10,059 bases of DNA from the NCBI GenBank assembly GCA_035411425.1, contig DAONSX010000069.1:1-10059 (forward strand). Reading direction: 5' to 3'. The stretch is from TTA-H9 sp002071415 (GTDB lineage: Bacteria; Bacteroidota; Bacteroidia; Bacteroidales; TTA-H9). The notes under the pieces are model-generated. The model had not been told where the DNA came from. It searched no databases and worked only from the letters and a program-made list of their open reading frames with translations. Shown here piece after piece: positions 1-6,820 of this stretch; the stretch's first letter is position 1, and every line of letters starts with the position of its first letter. Both the position numbers and the translations under genes were made by a program.

Positions 1-231
1 CCCGTAGGGATAAATAAGGTTAATCGATTAAATTTTAAAAATTCGCATTAGTTTAGAATAAAACTTAATATCACTCAGAATCTTTGAAGATGTATGGACA
101 GATTTTTAAGCTTAAACCAGATTGATTAGAGCCAATTTGAATGATTGAGGTTTGCATTGAACGCCATAGAGATTTATGGAAAAGAATTGGAGTAAGAGGT
201 CGGAGTTTGGATTTGGTTCGCTCGAATATCT

Positions 232-239
232 TACCTTTG
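232..239 (+). promoter_or_regulatory. Possible distal -7 box upstream of hutI
   Basis: TACCTTTG matches the Bacteroidota -7 consensus TAnnTTTG exactly. The nearest TTG upstream (207-209) leaves a 22-base gap, slightly longer than the usual 19-21. If used, it would give hutI a leader of about 200 nt. It is weaker than the candidate at 348-377, and an 8-base match with four fixed T's is expected by chance in AT-rich DNA. Confidence 0.2.
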
Positions 240-347
240 ATGCTTAGAAAATTTGAGCTCAAATGTCTTTTTGTATGGTGCTTCGAGTAAAAGATTTGCA
301 GTGGCTTGCTTGCAACGGAATTCTGAATCATCGGGGAAGGCAGGCTA

Positions 348-377
348 TTGCAAGAACATGCTTGTTCAATATATTTG
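348..377 (+). promoter_or_regulatory. Candidate hutI promoter (-33 TTG, N19, -7 TATATTTG)
   Basis: TTG at 348-350 is followed after 19 bases by TATATTTG at 370-377. This fits the primary-sigma promoter described for Bacteroidota (TTG, about 19-21 bases, TAnnTTTG). The transcript would start at about 383-386, leaving a leader of about 60 nt before the hutI ATG at 444. Its position and spacing make it the best promoter candidate for hutI. Start-site mapping would be needed to confirm it. Confidence 0.55.
354..367 (+). promoter_or_regulatory. Inverted repeat inside the hutI promoter spacer, possible operator
   Basis: GAACA (354-358) and TGTTC (363-367) form a 5-bp inverted repeat separated by TGCT. 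The whole repeat lies between the -33 and -7 elements, where a bound repressor would block RNA polymerase. Histidine-utilisation genes are commonly substrate-induced, so an operator here would make sense. The arms are short and no regulator gene is in view, so this is an inference from position only. Confidence 0.25.
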
Positions 378-443
378 AAATAAATCTATACTGAAATCGA
401 CTTAAATCAGAACAATCAATTCATTCAAATTAACCCTAAAAAC

Positions 444-1694
444 ATGATAATCATTACCAATATTCAGCAACTGGTGAATGTAGATGAAAGTGGCAGAGCA
501 GTTAGAGTTGGCAAGGACATGCAGAAGTTGAACACGATTTCAAACGCTTGGTTACTTATCGAAGGAGATGAGATCAGGGGGTATGGAGAAATGGATTCGT
601 CTGAATTTCAACAATTTGTCAACTTACCGGACATTGAGGTGATAGATGCAGATAAAGGGATGGTTTTCCCTAGCTTTTGCGATTCGCATACTCATTTGGT
701 GTATGCGGGCAGCCGAGAGCAGGAATTTGTGGACAAGATACGTGGTCTTTCGTATGAGGAGATTGCCAGAAGGGGAGGGGGAATTTTGAATTCGTCTCGG
801 TTGTTGCACGAAACTAGCGAAGAACAATTGTTGGAGCAAGCTCTATTTCGTTTGGATGAGATTATTCATCAAGGTACTGGTGCTGTTGAAATAAAAAGCG
901 GTTATGGATTGAATACCGAAGATGAATTGAAGATTTTACGTGTAATCCGACGTTTGAAAGAATTGAGCCCTCTTACTATAAAATCCACTTTCTTAGGTGC
1001 TCATGCTATTCCTTTGGAATATAAAGATACCCCCGATGATTACGTCGATGTCATTATCCAGGAGATGATTCCTCAGGTAGCTTCAGAAGACCTTGCCGAT
1101 TTTATAGATGTTTTCTGTGATAGGGGATTTTTCACTCCTGAACAGACCGACCGCATTTTGATGGCGGGTATGAAATATGGTCTGAAGGCGAAGATACATG
1201 CCAATGAGCTCGATTTATCGGGAGGGGTGCAAGTAGGAGTGAAATACAATGCGCTTTCGGTCGATCATCTCGAGAATGTTGGAGATGAGGAAATCGAGTG
1301 TTTGCTTCAGAGCGAGACGATGCCGACGATACTTCCTGGGGCTGCCTTTTTTTTGAATATGCCTCATGCTCCTGCCCGTAAAATGATAGACGCAGGCCTG
1401 CCCGTCGCATTTGCCAGCGACTATAATCCGGGATCATCGCCATCGGGGAATATGCAGCTGGTTCTTTCTATGGCTTGCATTCAGTATCGTTTATTGCCCG
1501 AGGAAGCTATTCTGGCAACTACCCTCAATTCGGCCTATGCCATGGGTGTAGAAGATATCTTGGGCTCCATTGCAAAAGGGAAAAAAGCCAATCTTTTCAT
1601 TACTCATCCCATCCCTTCTATCTATTTTATGCCTTATGCCTTCGGAACTAATAAGGTGAAACATGTGATCCTGAATGGAAAGAAAATTTTCTAA
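444..1694 (+). CDS. hutI: Imidazolonepropionase (HutI)
   Basis: Cytoplasmic metal-dependent hydrolase that opens 4-imidazolone-5-propanoate to N-formimino-L-glutamate, the third step of histidine degradation. The 416-residue length is normal for the family. Visible motifs of the amidohydrolase fold are DSHTHLVYAGSREQEF at 80-95 (metal ligands H82 and H84, substrate-binding R91), KSGYGL at 151-156 (Y154), FLGAHAIP at 183-190 (H187), KIHANEL at 250-256 (metal ligand H252, E255), SVDH at 272-275 and ASDYNPGS at 324-331 (metal ligand D326). All expected active-site residues are present, so the enzyme should be active. The ATG at 444 gives the normal N-terminal beta-sandwich strand and has only an A-rich leader without Shine-Dalgarno, as is usual in Bacteroidota. 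No hutH, hutU or formimidoyltransferase gene is next to it on the right; what lies left of the window is unknown. Confidence 0.96.
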   Translation: MIIITNIQQLVNVDESGRAVRVGKDMQKLNTISNAWLLIEGDEIRGYGEMDSSEFQQFVNLPDIEVIDADKGMVFPSFCDSHTHLVYAGSREQEFVDKIRGLSYEEIARRGGGILNSSRLLHETSEEQLLEQALFRLDEIIHQGTGAVEIKSGYGLNTEDELKILRVIRRLKELSPLTIKSTFLGAHAIPLEYKDTPDDYVDVIIQEMIPQVASEDLADFIDVFCDRGFFTPEQTDRILMAGMKYGLKAKIHANELDLSGGVQVGVKYNALSVDHLENVGDEEIECLLQSETMPTILPGAAFFLNMPHAPARKMIDAGLPVAFASDYNPGSSPSGNMQLVLSMACIQYRLLPEEAILATTLNSAYAMGVEDILGSIAKGKKANLFITHPIPSIYFMPYAFGTNKVKHVILNGKKIF

Positions 1695-1784
1695 CTAAAC
1701 CAATCCCTCGAAATTTGGGGTTTGCTTCATGAGTTAATTTGTGTTAAGAAAGCGATCTGTGTTATAATCGACCATTTAAAAAAG

Positions 1785-2885
1785 ATGATGAAGAGATTTT
1801 ACAAGAATATATTTTATTCGATCATGATTTTGCTTTTTTTTCTTTTACCGGCCTGTTCCAAAGAATCTAATCCGCAGCCCGAGCCAGAACCCGATGCACC
1901 TTCCTTCTTTATCCGTGGAGCCGATTTATCCCTGCTTCCCGATATCGAAAAATATGGAATTCAGCTTTACGATATAAACGGCAATATTTCTGATATGCTA
2001 AGTATAATAAAGGCTGCAGGCTGCAATACTGTTAGGATGCGTTTGTGGTACAATCCGGCGGATGAAAACTCTTCATTCGAACAGGTAAAGGATTTTGCTG
2101 CAAGGGTCAAGGCGAAAGGTATGGATGTTTGGTTGTGCATTCATTATTCGGATACTTGGGCCGATCCCGGCAATCAAAAAACGCCTCGAGCTTGGAATTA
2201 TCTACACCTCGCTGAATTAAAGGATAGTGTTTATCAATACACTTACAGAGTAGTAAGTGCCATTCAACCATTATATGTTCAAACCGGCAATGAAGTGAAT
2301 GATGGTTTCTTGTGGCCATTAGGAAGAATAAGCACTGGCGGTTCATTCTATGAATTGATGACTGAGGCTGTAAAGGCAGCAAAGGCGGCTGCACCCGCTG
2401 CACATCTGATGATTCATTATGCGGGTATCGACGGAGTAGCTTTGTTTTTCAATCAATTGAAATACAAGAATGTGAATTTTGATGTCATTGGCCTTTCGTA
2501 TTACCCTTATTATCATGGTAAAGATATGAGTTACTTGACTTCTGTGATGAATTCCTTGAGTAAAAATATTCAGCGGCCGATCATCATTGCCGAGACTTCT
2601 TATCCATTTACACTGCAATGGAATGACCTTTCTCACAATCTGATAGGTACTGCCGATCAGTTGATCGATTCTTTTCCGGCAAGTCCCGAAGGTCAAAGGG
2701 CTTACATGATAAGGCTTCGTCATATTATGGAAGGAGTGAAGCTGGGGTCTGGTTTTTGTTATTGGGGGGGAGAGTGGGTGGCTTACAAAGGACCCGATGC
2801 TACCGATGGTTCTCCATGGGAAAATCAAGCTTTATTTGATTTCGAGATGAAAGCTCTGCCCGTGCTTGATGTATTCAAGAAATAA
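1785..2885 (+). CDS. GH53 arabinogalactan endo-beta-1,4-galactanase, lipoprotein
   Basis: Predicted endo-acting glycoside hydrolase cutting beta-1,4-galactan side chains of pectin. The open frame extends back to a TTG at 1722, but that would put 21 unlikely residues before the signal peptide. The ATG at 1785 (or the next codon, 1788) gives MMKRFYKN, a hydrophobic stretch and a lipobox LPAC with Cys24, i.e. a signal-peptidase II lipoprotein of 366 residues. Cys24 is followed by SKES and a Pro/Glu linker (30-39), which would suit outer-membrane and possibly surface location. GH53 hallmarks are present: VRMRLWYNP (83-91), IHYSDTWADPGNQ (119-131), GNEVNDGFLWP (168-178) with acid/base E170, and AETSYP (269-274) with nucleophile E270. 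Near the C-terminus YWGGEW (326-331) stands where many GH53 enzymes have YWEPAW. The family call is firm; exact substrate and surface exposure are inferred. No SusC/SusD or beta-galactosidase gene is adjacent. The 90-base gap to hutI has only a weak, AT-rich promoter-like stretch, so cotranscription with hutI is possible. Confidence 0.9.
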   Translation: MMKRFYKNIFYSIMILLFFLLPACSKESNPQPEPEPDAPSFFIRGADLSLLPDIEKYGIQLYDINGNISDMLSIIKAAGCNTVRMRLWYNPADENSSFEQVKDFAARVKAKGMDVWLCIHYSDTWADPGNQKTPRAWNYLHLAELKDSVYQYTYRVVSAIQPLYVQTGNEVNDGFLWPLGRISTGGSFYELMTEAVKAAKAAAPAAHLMIHYAGIDGVALFFNQLKYKNVNFDVIGLSYYPYYHGKDMSYLTSVMNSLSKNIQRPIIIAETSYPFTLQWNDLSHNLIGTADQLIDSFPASPEGQRAYMIRLRHIMEGVKLGSGFCYWGGEWVAYKGPDATDGSPWENQALFDFEMKALPVLDVFKK

Positions 2886-3203
2886 ATAGAACCAAGTGCA
2901 TTGTTTATTGACCTTTTTACAAAAGTGTGGAAAGTTATTTTCAGAAAATTGAGGAAAATTAATTTCTATTTACACCTGTTCTACTTACAATTTTATAAAC
3001 TGTTTTATATCAGGTATTTATATAAGAATAGAAAAGGTTACAAGGTTTAAGAGGGGGATTTTCATCTATTTTGTTCTACCGAGGTTTATAAATATCAATT
3101 CGGAGATTTTGTGCAATTAATTCATAATTAATTTTTATGCTTAATATTGATGGTTAACTAATCTCCATCTTTCATTTCTCCATTTTTAACTGTAAAGAAC
3201 CTT

Positions 3204-3211
3204 TAGTTTTG
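3204..3211 (+). promoter_or_regulatory. Upstream -7 box TAGTTTTG, possible distal transporter promoter
   Basis: TAGTTTTG matches TAnnTTTG and sits in the longer string ACCTTTAGTTTTGCA (3199-3213). The same 15 bases occur on the minus strand at 9656-9642 as the -7 region of the small RNA candidate. No TTG is present at the expected -33 position; TTT at 3183-3185 is the closest. If active, it would give the transporter mRNA a leader of about 255 nt that includes the pyrimidine repeat, or it could serve a separate short RNA. Confidence 0.4.
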
Positions 3212-3297
3212 CAAAGCTCCGCAAAGTAGAGCGCTAATTGTAAACCATACTCAAAATCTCCAAGCATGTGATCTCTACCAGTTCTCCCAATTCCCCT

Positions 3298-3321
3298 CGT
3301 CTCCCCGTCTCCTCGTCTCTT
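3298..3321 (+). repeat. Three 8-bp tandem units CGTCTCCN in a pyrimidine-rich tract
   Basis: CGTCTCCC, CGTCTCCT and CGTCTCTT follow each other without gaps, within a tract from 3283 to 3336 that is almost free of A and contains only isolated G's. The surroundings are AT-rich, so the tract differs sharply in composition. On the minus strand it has four G-runs of three or more (at 3325-3327, 3303-3306, 3293-3296 and 3286-3288), which might permit a G-quadruplex with one long loop. It could vary in copy number by slippage. Function is unknown. Confidence 0.6.
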
Positions 3322-3413
3322 TCGCCCTTTCTCTTTTATAAACTTTTAGCTCACGATACTCCATATCCCATTTATCAATCCCCAAAATCTGTCATCCTCA
3401 TTTCAAAAACTTT

Positions 3414-3421
3414 TACATTTG
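3414..3421 (+). promoter_or_regulatory. Proximal -7 box TACATTTG for the transporter-malQ unit
   Basis: TACATTTG is an exact TAnnTTTG match, 54 bases before the transporter ATG. Transcription would begin near 3427-3430, giving a leader of about 47 nt, typical of the group. There is no TTG at the expected -33 position, which suggests either a weak promoter or one needing an activator. Confidence 0.4.
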
Positions 3422-3475
3422 CGATTTTATCAGGATTCTGTTCTTTCCCAATTCCGATTCAAATAACTACTAATA

Positions 3476-4864
3476 ATGAGTTCATTACAAGCAAAACAGT
3501 ATTCCAAGCCTAAACTGAGTTTCTGGCAGATTTGGAATATGAGTGTGGGTTTTTTGGGCATTCAGTTTGGTTTTGCTTTGCAAAATGCGAATGCCAGCCG
3601 CATTTTACAGACTTTTGGTGCTGATGTTGAGCATTTGTCATGGTTCTGGATAGCTGCTCCTCTTACGGGAATGATAGTGCAACCTATTATTGGCCATTAC
3701 AGTGACAAGACATGGTGTAAGTTAGGTCGCCGACGTCCCTATTTTCTTGCCGGAGCCATACTTGCTTCTTTAGCTCTTGTTTTTATGCCCAATGCCGAAC
3801 TGCTGACCAGTGTTATTCCACCCATGTTTATTGGTGCGGGTATTCTTATGATTTTGGATGCTTCCATCAATGTGGCAATGGAACCATTCAGAGCACTGGT
3901 GGCCGATATGCTGCCTACTGAACAGAGAACTCTTGGTTTTTCCATTCAAACCGCCTTAATTGGCATAGGCGCTGTTATAGGCTCATGGCTTCCCTATATT
4001 TTTGCTGAATGGTTGGGCATTTCAAAAACTGCTCCTGAGGGTCAGGTTCCTGATAATGTGGTTTTTTCGTTTTATGTGGGGGCTGCAGTATTTATCTCGT
4101 GTGTACTCTGGACAGTCATACGTACTAAAGAATATCCTCCCGAACAGTTGCGACAATTCTCTGATATTCCGGCCGATGAACAGACTAAAGGCGGATTTAT
4201 AGAGATTTTTCGCGATTTTGCTCATATCCCTCGCACCATGAAACAATTAGGTGTAGTTCAGTTCTTTTCGTGGTTTGCATTGTTCTCGATGTGGGTGTTT
4301 ACTACACCTGCTGTGGCCGTACATATTTATGGTGCAGCTATTGACGATCGTTCATCGGAAATTTATCAGAATGCCGGAAACTGGGTTGGAATCTGTTTTG
4401 GAGTTTACAATGCCATTTCGGCCTTATATGCTTTTATTATTCCATCCATTGCCGGCAAAATCGGCCGTAAGCTTACGCATTCTCTTTCTTTGATTCTGGG
4501 AGGCATTGGATTGATTTCCATTTATTTTGTTCCTTCACCCAAGTGGTTGTTGCTTCCTATGGTTGGAATAGGTATCGCATGGGGAAGTATTCTAAGCATG
4601 CCTTATTCGATTCTGGCAGGTTCGCTTCCCGCACAAAAAATGGGGGTTTATATGGGAATCTTCAATTTCTTCATCACTATCCCACAGATCATCAACGGAA
4701 TAGTAGGCGGCCCTATCGTTAAGCGAATCTATGATTCTCAAGCCATATACGCTCTGGTAATGGCAGGCATTTGTATGTTGATTGCTTCCATCTCCGTCAT
4801 TTTTGTGGATGATAAGGATGATCCCGTTCTTTTACGTAAACAAAAAAATGTGGTTTTTAGATAG
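3476..4864 (+). CDS. MFS sugar transporter, SLC45/GPH-like (probable maltose or other disaccharide uptake)
   Basis: Inner-membrane secondary transporter of 462 residues with about twelve hydrophobic helices (roughly 19-38, 56-75, 88-106, 113-133, 155-178, 196-216, 260-283, 301-323, 333-352, 356-377, 388-413, 423-445) and a soluble loop at about 217-256. The loop after helix 2 reads GHYSDKTWCKLGRRRP (73-88), the motif-A form typical of sucrose/maltose H+ symporters of the SLC45/GPH type; a degenerate second copy, GKIGRKL, is at 327-333. The stretch at 377-402 (YSILAGSLP, YMGIFNFFI, P) is also typical of this group. The ATG at 3476 has no Shine-Dalgarno. malQ lies 92 bases downstream on the same strand, which suggests an imported alpha-glucoside such as maltose or maltodextrin. 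Substrate is inferred from context and family, not from binding residues. Confidence 0.88.
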   Translation: MSSLQAKQYSKPKLSFWQIWNMSVGFLGIQFGFALQNANASRILQTFGADVEHLSWFWIAAPLTGMIVQPIIGHYSDKTWCKLGRRRPYFLAGAILASLALVFMPNAELLTSVIPPMFIGAGILMILDASINVAMEPFRALVADMLPTEQRTLGFSIQTALIGIGAVIGSWLPYIFAEWLGISKTAPEGQVPDNVVFSFYVGAAVFISCVLWTVIRTKEYPPEQLRQFSDIPADEQTKGGFIEIFRDFAHIPRTMKQLGVVQFFSWFALFSMWVFTTPAVAVHIYGAAIDDRSSEIYQNAGNWVGICFGVYNAISALYAFIIPSIAGKIGRKLTHSLSLILGGIGLISIYFVPSPKWLLLPMVGIGIAWGSILSMPYSILAGSLPAQKMGVYMGIFNFFITIPQIINGIVGGPIVKRIYDSQAIYALVMAGICMLIASISVIFVDDKDDPVLLRKQKNVVFR

Positions 4865-4874
4865 AAATAAATAT

Positions 4875-4927
4875 TGAGTGATTTGTCGTTCTTCGATGAA
4901 CGTCTAATAAGAACCTCGAATCGCTCA
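4875..4927 (+). promoter_or_regulatory. Structured spacer / possible RNA switch between transporter and malQ
   Basis: An 11-bp stem pairs 4875-4885 with 4917-4927, with two G-T wobbles. Inside it, two mutually exclusive hairpins are possible. CGTTC (4887-4891) can pair with GAACG (4898-4902) around the loop TTCGAT, or GTTCTT (4888-4893) can pair with AAGAAC (4909-4914), which stacks on the outer stem after a 2x2 mismatch. A T-run (4939-4944) begins 11 bases after the stem, too far for a standard terminator. The structure occupies most of the 92-base gap and ends 29 bases before the malQ ATG. It could attenuate malQ, protect the transporter mRNA's 3' end, or be a dispersed palindromic repeat. 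Confidence 0.45.
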
Positions 4928-4956
4928 TCAAATCAACGTTTTTTAAAAATTAAATC

Positions 4957-6447
4957 ATGAAAATAGAAAGAAAAAGTGGAATTTTATTGCATATTACTTC
5001 TTTGCCAGGGCTTTATGGCATTGGAACTTTAGGTAAGAATGCCTTTGATTTTGTGGATTTTTTAGTGAAAGCTAAGCAAAAAATTTGGCAAATCCTTCCT
5101 TTAGGCCCTACTGGATTCGGCGATTCACCCTATCAAAGTTTTTCAACTTTTGCGGGAAATCCTTTGCTCATCGACTTCGAAAAACTTATCGAAAAAAAAT
5201 GGTTGACCCCATCAGAATTCGATGATGCTCCTGGGAATGACGACTACGTTGATTTCGGATCTGTCATCGAATTCAAATCCAAAACTCTGCGTTCAGCTTT
5301 TCAAGGTTTTAAGGATGTGGCTTCAATAGATGAAAAGATTGTTTTTAGCAATTTTTGTTCTGAAAATCAAGCATGGCTCGACGATTACGCCATCTTTATG
5401 GAATTGAAATCTTTTCATGGAGGAAGACCTTGGCATCAGTGGGATGAACCTTACAAGATGCGCCATCGGATTGCTCTGGATGAATTTATCGTTTCACGTC
5501 AACAAGAAATAGAATTCTGGAAATTCTTACAGTTTGTGTTTTTCGAGCAATGGAGTGCCCTGAAGGCTTACGCCAATCAAAATGGGATAAGAATAATTGG
5601 TGACATACCCATTTTTATTGCTCACGACAGTGCCGACGCATGGTCGCATCCCGAAGTTTTCCAGTTCGACGAACATCATAATCCTACATTTATAGCTGGT
5701 GTTCCACCGGATTATTTTTCTGAGACCGGACAACTATGGGGAAATCCGCTATACAACTGGGATTATTTAAAACAAACTGCTTTCGCCTGGTGGTTAGATA
5801 GGATAAAAGCAGCTCTTTCGCTTTATGATTTTATACGAATCGATCATTTTAGGGGATTTGCGGCATATTGGGCTGTTCCTTTCGGAGAAACCACTGCCAT
5901 TAACGGAAAATGGATAGATGCACCGGGTGCCGAGCTATTCGAAACCATACAGCAAAAGCTTGGCAATTTGCCAATTATTGCCGAAGATCTTGGGGTTATA
6001 ACCCCCGATGTCGAAGAATTGAGAGACCGCTTTCACTTTCCTGGAATGAAAGTTTTGCAGTTTGCCTTTTCACCGATGAAAAACAACGAATATCTTCCTC
6101 ACAACTATAATACCTCCAATTATATTTGTTACACGGGTACTCACGACAACAATACGACTCTTGGCTGGTACAACGAACTGGATGGTGCGACTAAATCAGG
6201 AATTTGGCGCTATTTGTCAGGAGGAAACGAAAATACCGTTTGGAAATTTATTCGATTGGCATGGAGTTCGGTTGCTTTCATCGCTGTTGCTCCCATGCAG
6301 GATATCCTCGAACTCGACTATACAGCCCGAATGAATACACCTGGAACATCGTCCAACAACTGGCAATGGCGTTTTAAAAAATCGGATTATAACGACAGAA
6401 TAGTAAATAAACTAATCGAACTGACACAACTTTACGATAGAGATTGA
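4957..6447 (+). CDS. malQ: 4-alpha-glucanotransferase (amylomaltase, GH77)
   Basis: Cytoplasmic disproportionating enzyme that moves glucan segments between malto-oligosaccharides, releasing glucose and building longer dextrins. The 496 residues match the short single-domain amylomaltases (Thermus type), not the long plant DPE2-like form with starch-binding domains. Landmarks are GILLHITSLPG (8-18), QILPLGPTGFGDSPYQ (45-60), GDIPIFIAHDSADAW (215-229) and GVPPDYFSETGQLWGNPLYNW (248-268). The three catalytic acids are in place: nucleophile D296 in RIDHFRG, acid/base E343 in IAEDLG and D397 in GTHDNNT. The C-terminal NTPGTSSNNWQWRF (460-473) is also conserved. The ATG at 4957 follows an A/T-only leader without Shine-Dalgarno. 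It probably shares a transcript with the transporter, giving uptake plus processing of maltodextrins; no phosphorylase or alpha-glucosidase is in view. Confidence 0.96.
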   Translation: MKIERKSGILLHITSLPGLYGIGTLGKNAFDFVDFLVKAKQKIWQILPLGPTGFGDSPYQSFSTFAGNPLLIDFEKLIEKKWLTPSEFDDAPGNDDYVDFGSVIEFKSKTLRSAFQGFKDVASIDEKIVFSNFCSENQAWLDDYAIFMELKSFHGGRPWHQWDEPYKMRHRIALDEFIVSRQQEIEFWKFLQFVFFEQWSALKAYANQNGIRIIGDIPIFIAHDSADAWSHPEVFQFDEHHNPTFIAGVPPDYFSETGQLWGNPLYNWDYLKQTAFAWWLDRIKAALSLYDFIRIDHFRGFAAYWAVPFGETTAINGKWIDAPGAELFETIQQKLGNLPIIAEDLGVITPDVEELRDRFHFPGMKVLQFAFSPMKNNEYLPHNYNTSNYICYTGTHDNNTTLGWYNELDGATKSGIWRYLSGGNENTVWKFIRLAWSSVAFIAVAPMQDILELDYTARMNTPGTSSNNWQWRFKKSDYNDRIVNKLIELTQLYDRD

Positions 6448-6671
6448 AAAACTATTGTCGAGCCTCTTTCAGGAATTTTCCCTCTTATATCATGAATTCA
6501 TCATTTTTTGCTGATTCTTCGATATTTTTGTGAAGTTATACGATTAGGATTTTTCCATAGACTAATCTACTATCAAAATAGAACGAGAAAGTGAATGGCT
6601 TGAAGATTTTTTGAAATCTGATAAAACTGACTGCTTTTGAGTTTTTTAAGTTATAGAAAAGATTTACAATA

Positions 6672-6729
6672 ATGACATTTTGTCTTATTTTTAGAAGCAA
6701 TTTTATCGATTTATAAGACATTTTGTCAT
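6672..6729 (+). promoter_or_regulatory. Mirrored pair of palindromic sites upstream of clpB, candidate stress operators
   Basis: ATGACATTTTGTCTTAT (6672-6688) and ATAAGACATTTTGTCAT (6713-6729) each contain GACATTTTGTC, an inverted repeat GACA/TGTC around TTT. Apart from the central TTT, the second 17-mer is the exact reverse complement of the first. Their centres, 6679 and 6722, are 43 bp apart, close to four helical turns, so two bound dimers would face the same side of the DNA. They lie 108-165 bases before the clpB ATG, a plausible place for heat-shock control. This is not the CIRCE element of HrcA. The same bases could also pair as one RNA hairpin with a 3x3 internal loop. Confidence 0.55.
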
Positions 6730-6820
6730 AATTATATCGCATAGGGACTCGATAATAAGAATGGCAAGCCAATTGAGTAAAGTTGGGAAAAACAAAGATT
6801 AGATGAAATTAGATAAAACA

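Larger units (their letters stand above)
1..443. other. Left intergenic region upstream of hutI, no convincing gene
   Basis: No protein gene is supported here. The only frame of any length is on the minus strand (331 down to 71, 86 codons); its product is rich in S, K and I, has no motif I recognise and starts without a promoter-like context. A perfect 12-bp palindrome, TTAATCGATTAA, lies at 20-31 and runs into an A/T-only inverted repeat at 31-43. It could be the 3' end of a transcript from a gene left of the window, but it has no GC-rich stem, so I do not call it a terminator. The right part holds the hutI promoter region, listed separately. Confidence 0.55.
2886..3475. other. 590-base AT-rich intergenic region before the transporter
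   Basis: No protein gene is supported. A GTG-initiated frame from 3268 to 3513 runs out of phase into the transporter start and encodes low-complexity Ser/Pro sequence from a pyrimidine tract, so it is not called. Downstream of the galactanase stop I see no strong terminator, only an A/T stem (CTTTT, TAC, AAAAG) at 2913-2925. The right half holds two TAnnTTTG boxes (3204-3211 and 3414-3421) and a short tandem repeat (3298-3321), each listed separately. The rest is AT-rich, with duplicated ATTAATT at about 3115-3131. Confidence 0.6.

Noticed and set aside
71..331. Minus-strand frame of 86 codons in the left intergenic region
   Set aside because: No recognisable motif, biased composition, no promoter-like context and no homologue I can name; best explained as chance.
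1697..1723. Possible terminator between hutI and the GH53 gene (AAACC...GGTTT)
   Set aside because: Only a 5-bp outer stem plus an inner pairing interrupted by a bulge, and no T-run follows.
1722..1784. Longer N-terminus for the GH53 protein from a TTG codon
   Set aside because: It would place 21 residues before a clear lipoprotein signal peptide; the ATG at 1785 or 1788 gives a standard signal sequence with lipobox.
2343..2828. Minus-strand frame of 161 codons inside the GH53 gene
   Set aside because: Antisense shadow of a firmly identified gene, with no motif of its own.
3014..3025. GTATTTATATAA also found at 9814-9825, possible repeat pair
   Set aside because: A 12-base almost pure A/T match between two AT-rich regions is expected by chance and the flanks do not match.
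3268..3513. GTG-initiated 81-codon frame overlapping the transporter start
   Set aside because: Its Ser/Pro-rich product comes from the pyrimidine tract, it overlaps a firm gene start in another phase, and it has no start signals.
6492..6501. Palindrome ATGAATTCAT followed by a T-run, possible malQ terminator
   Set aside because: Leaving a four-base loop gives only three base pairs, with no G-C-rich stem.
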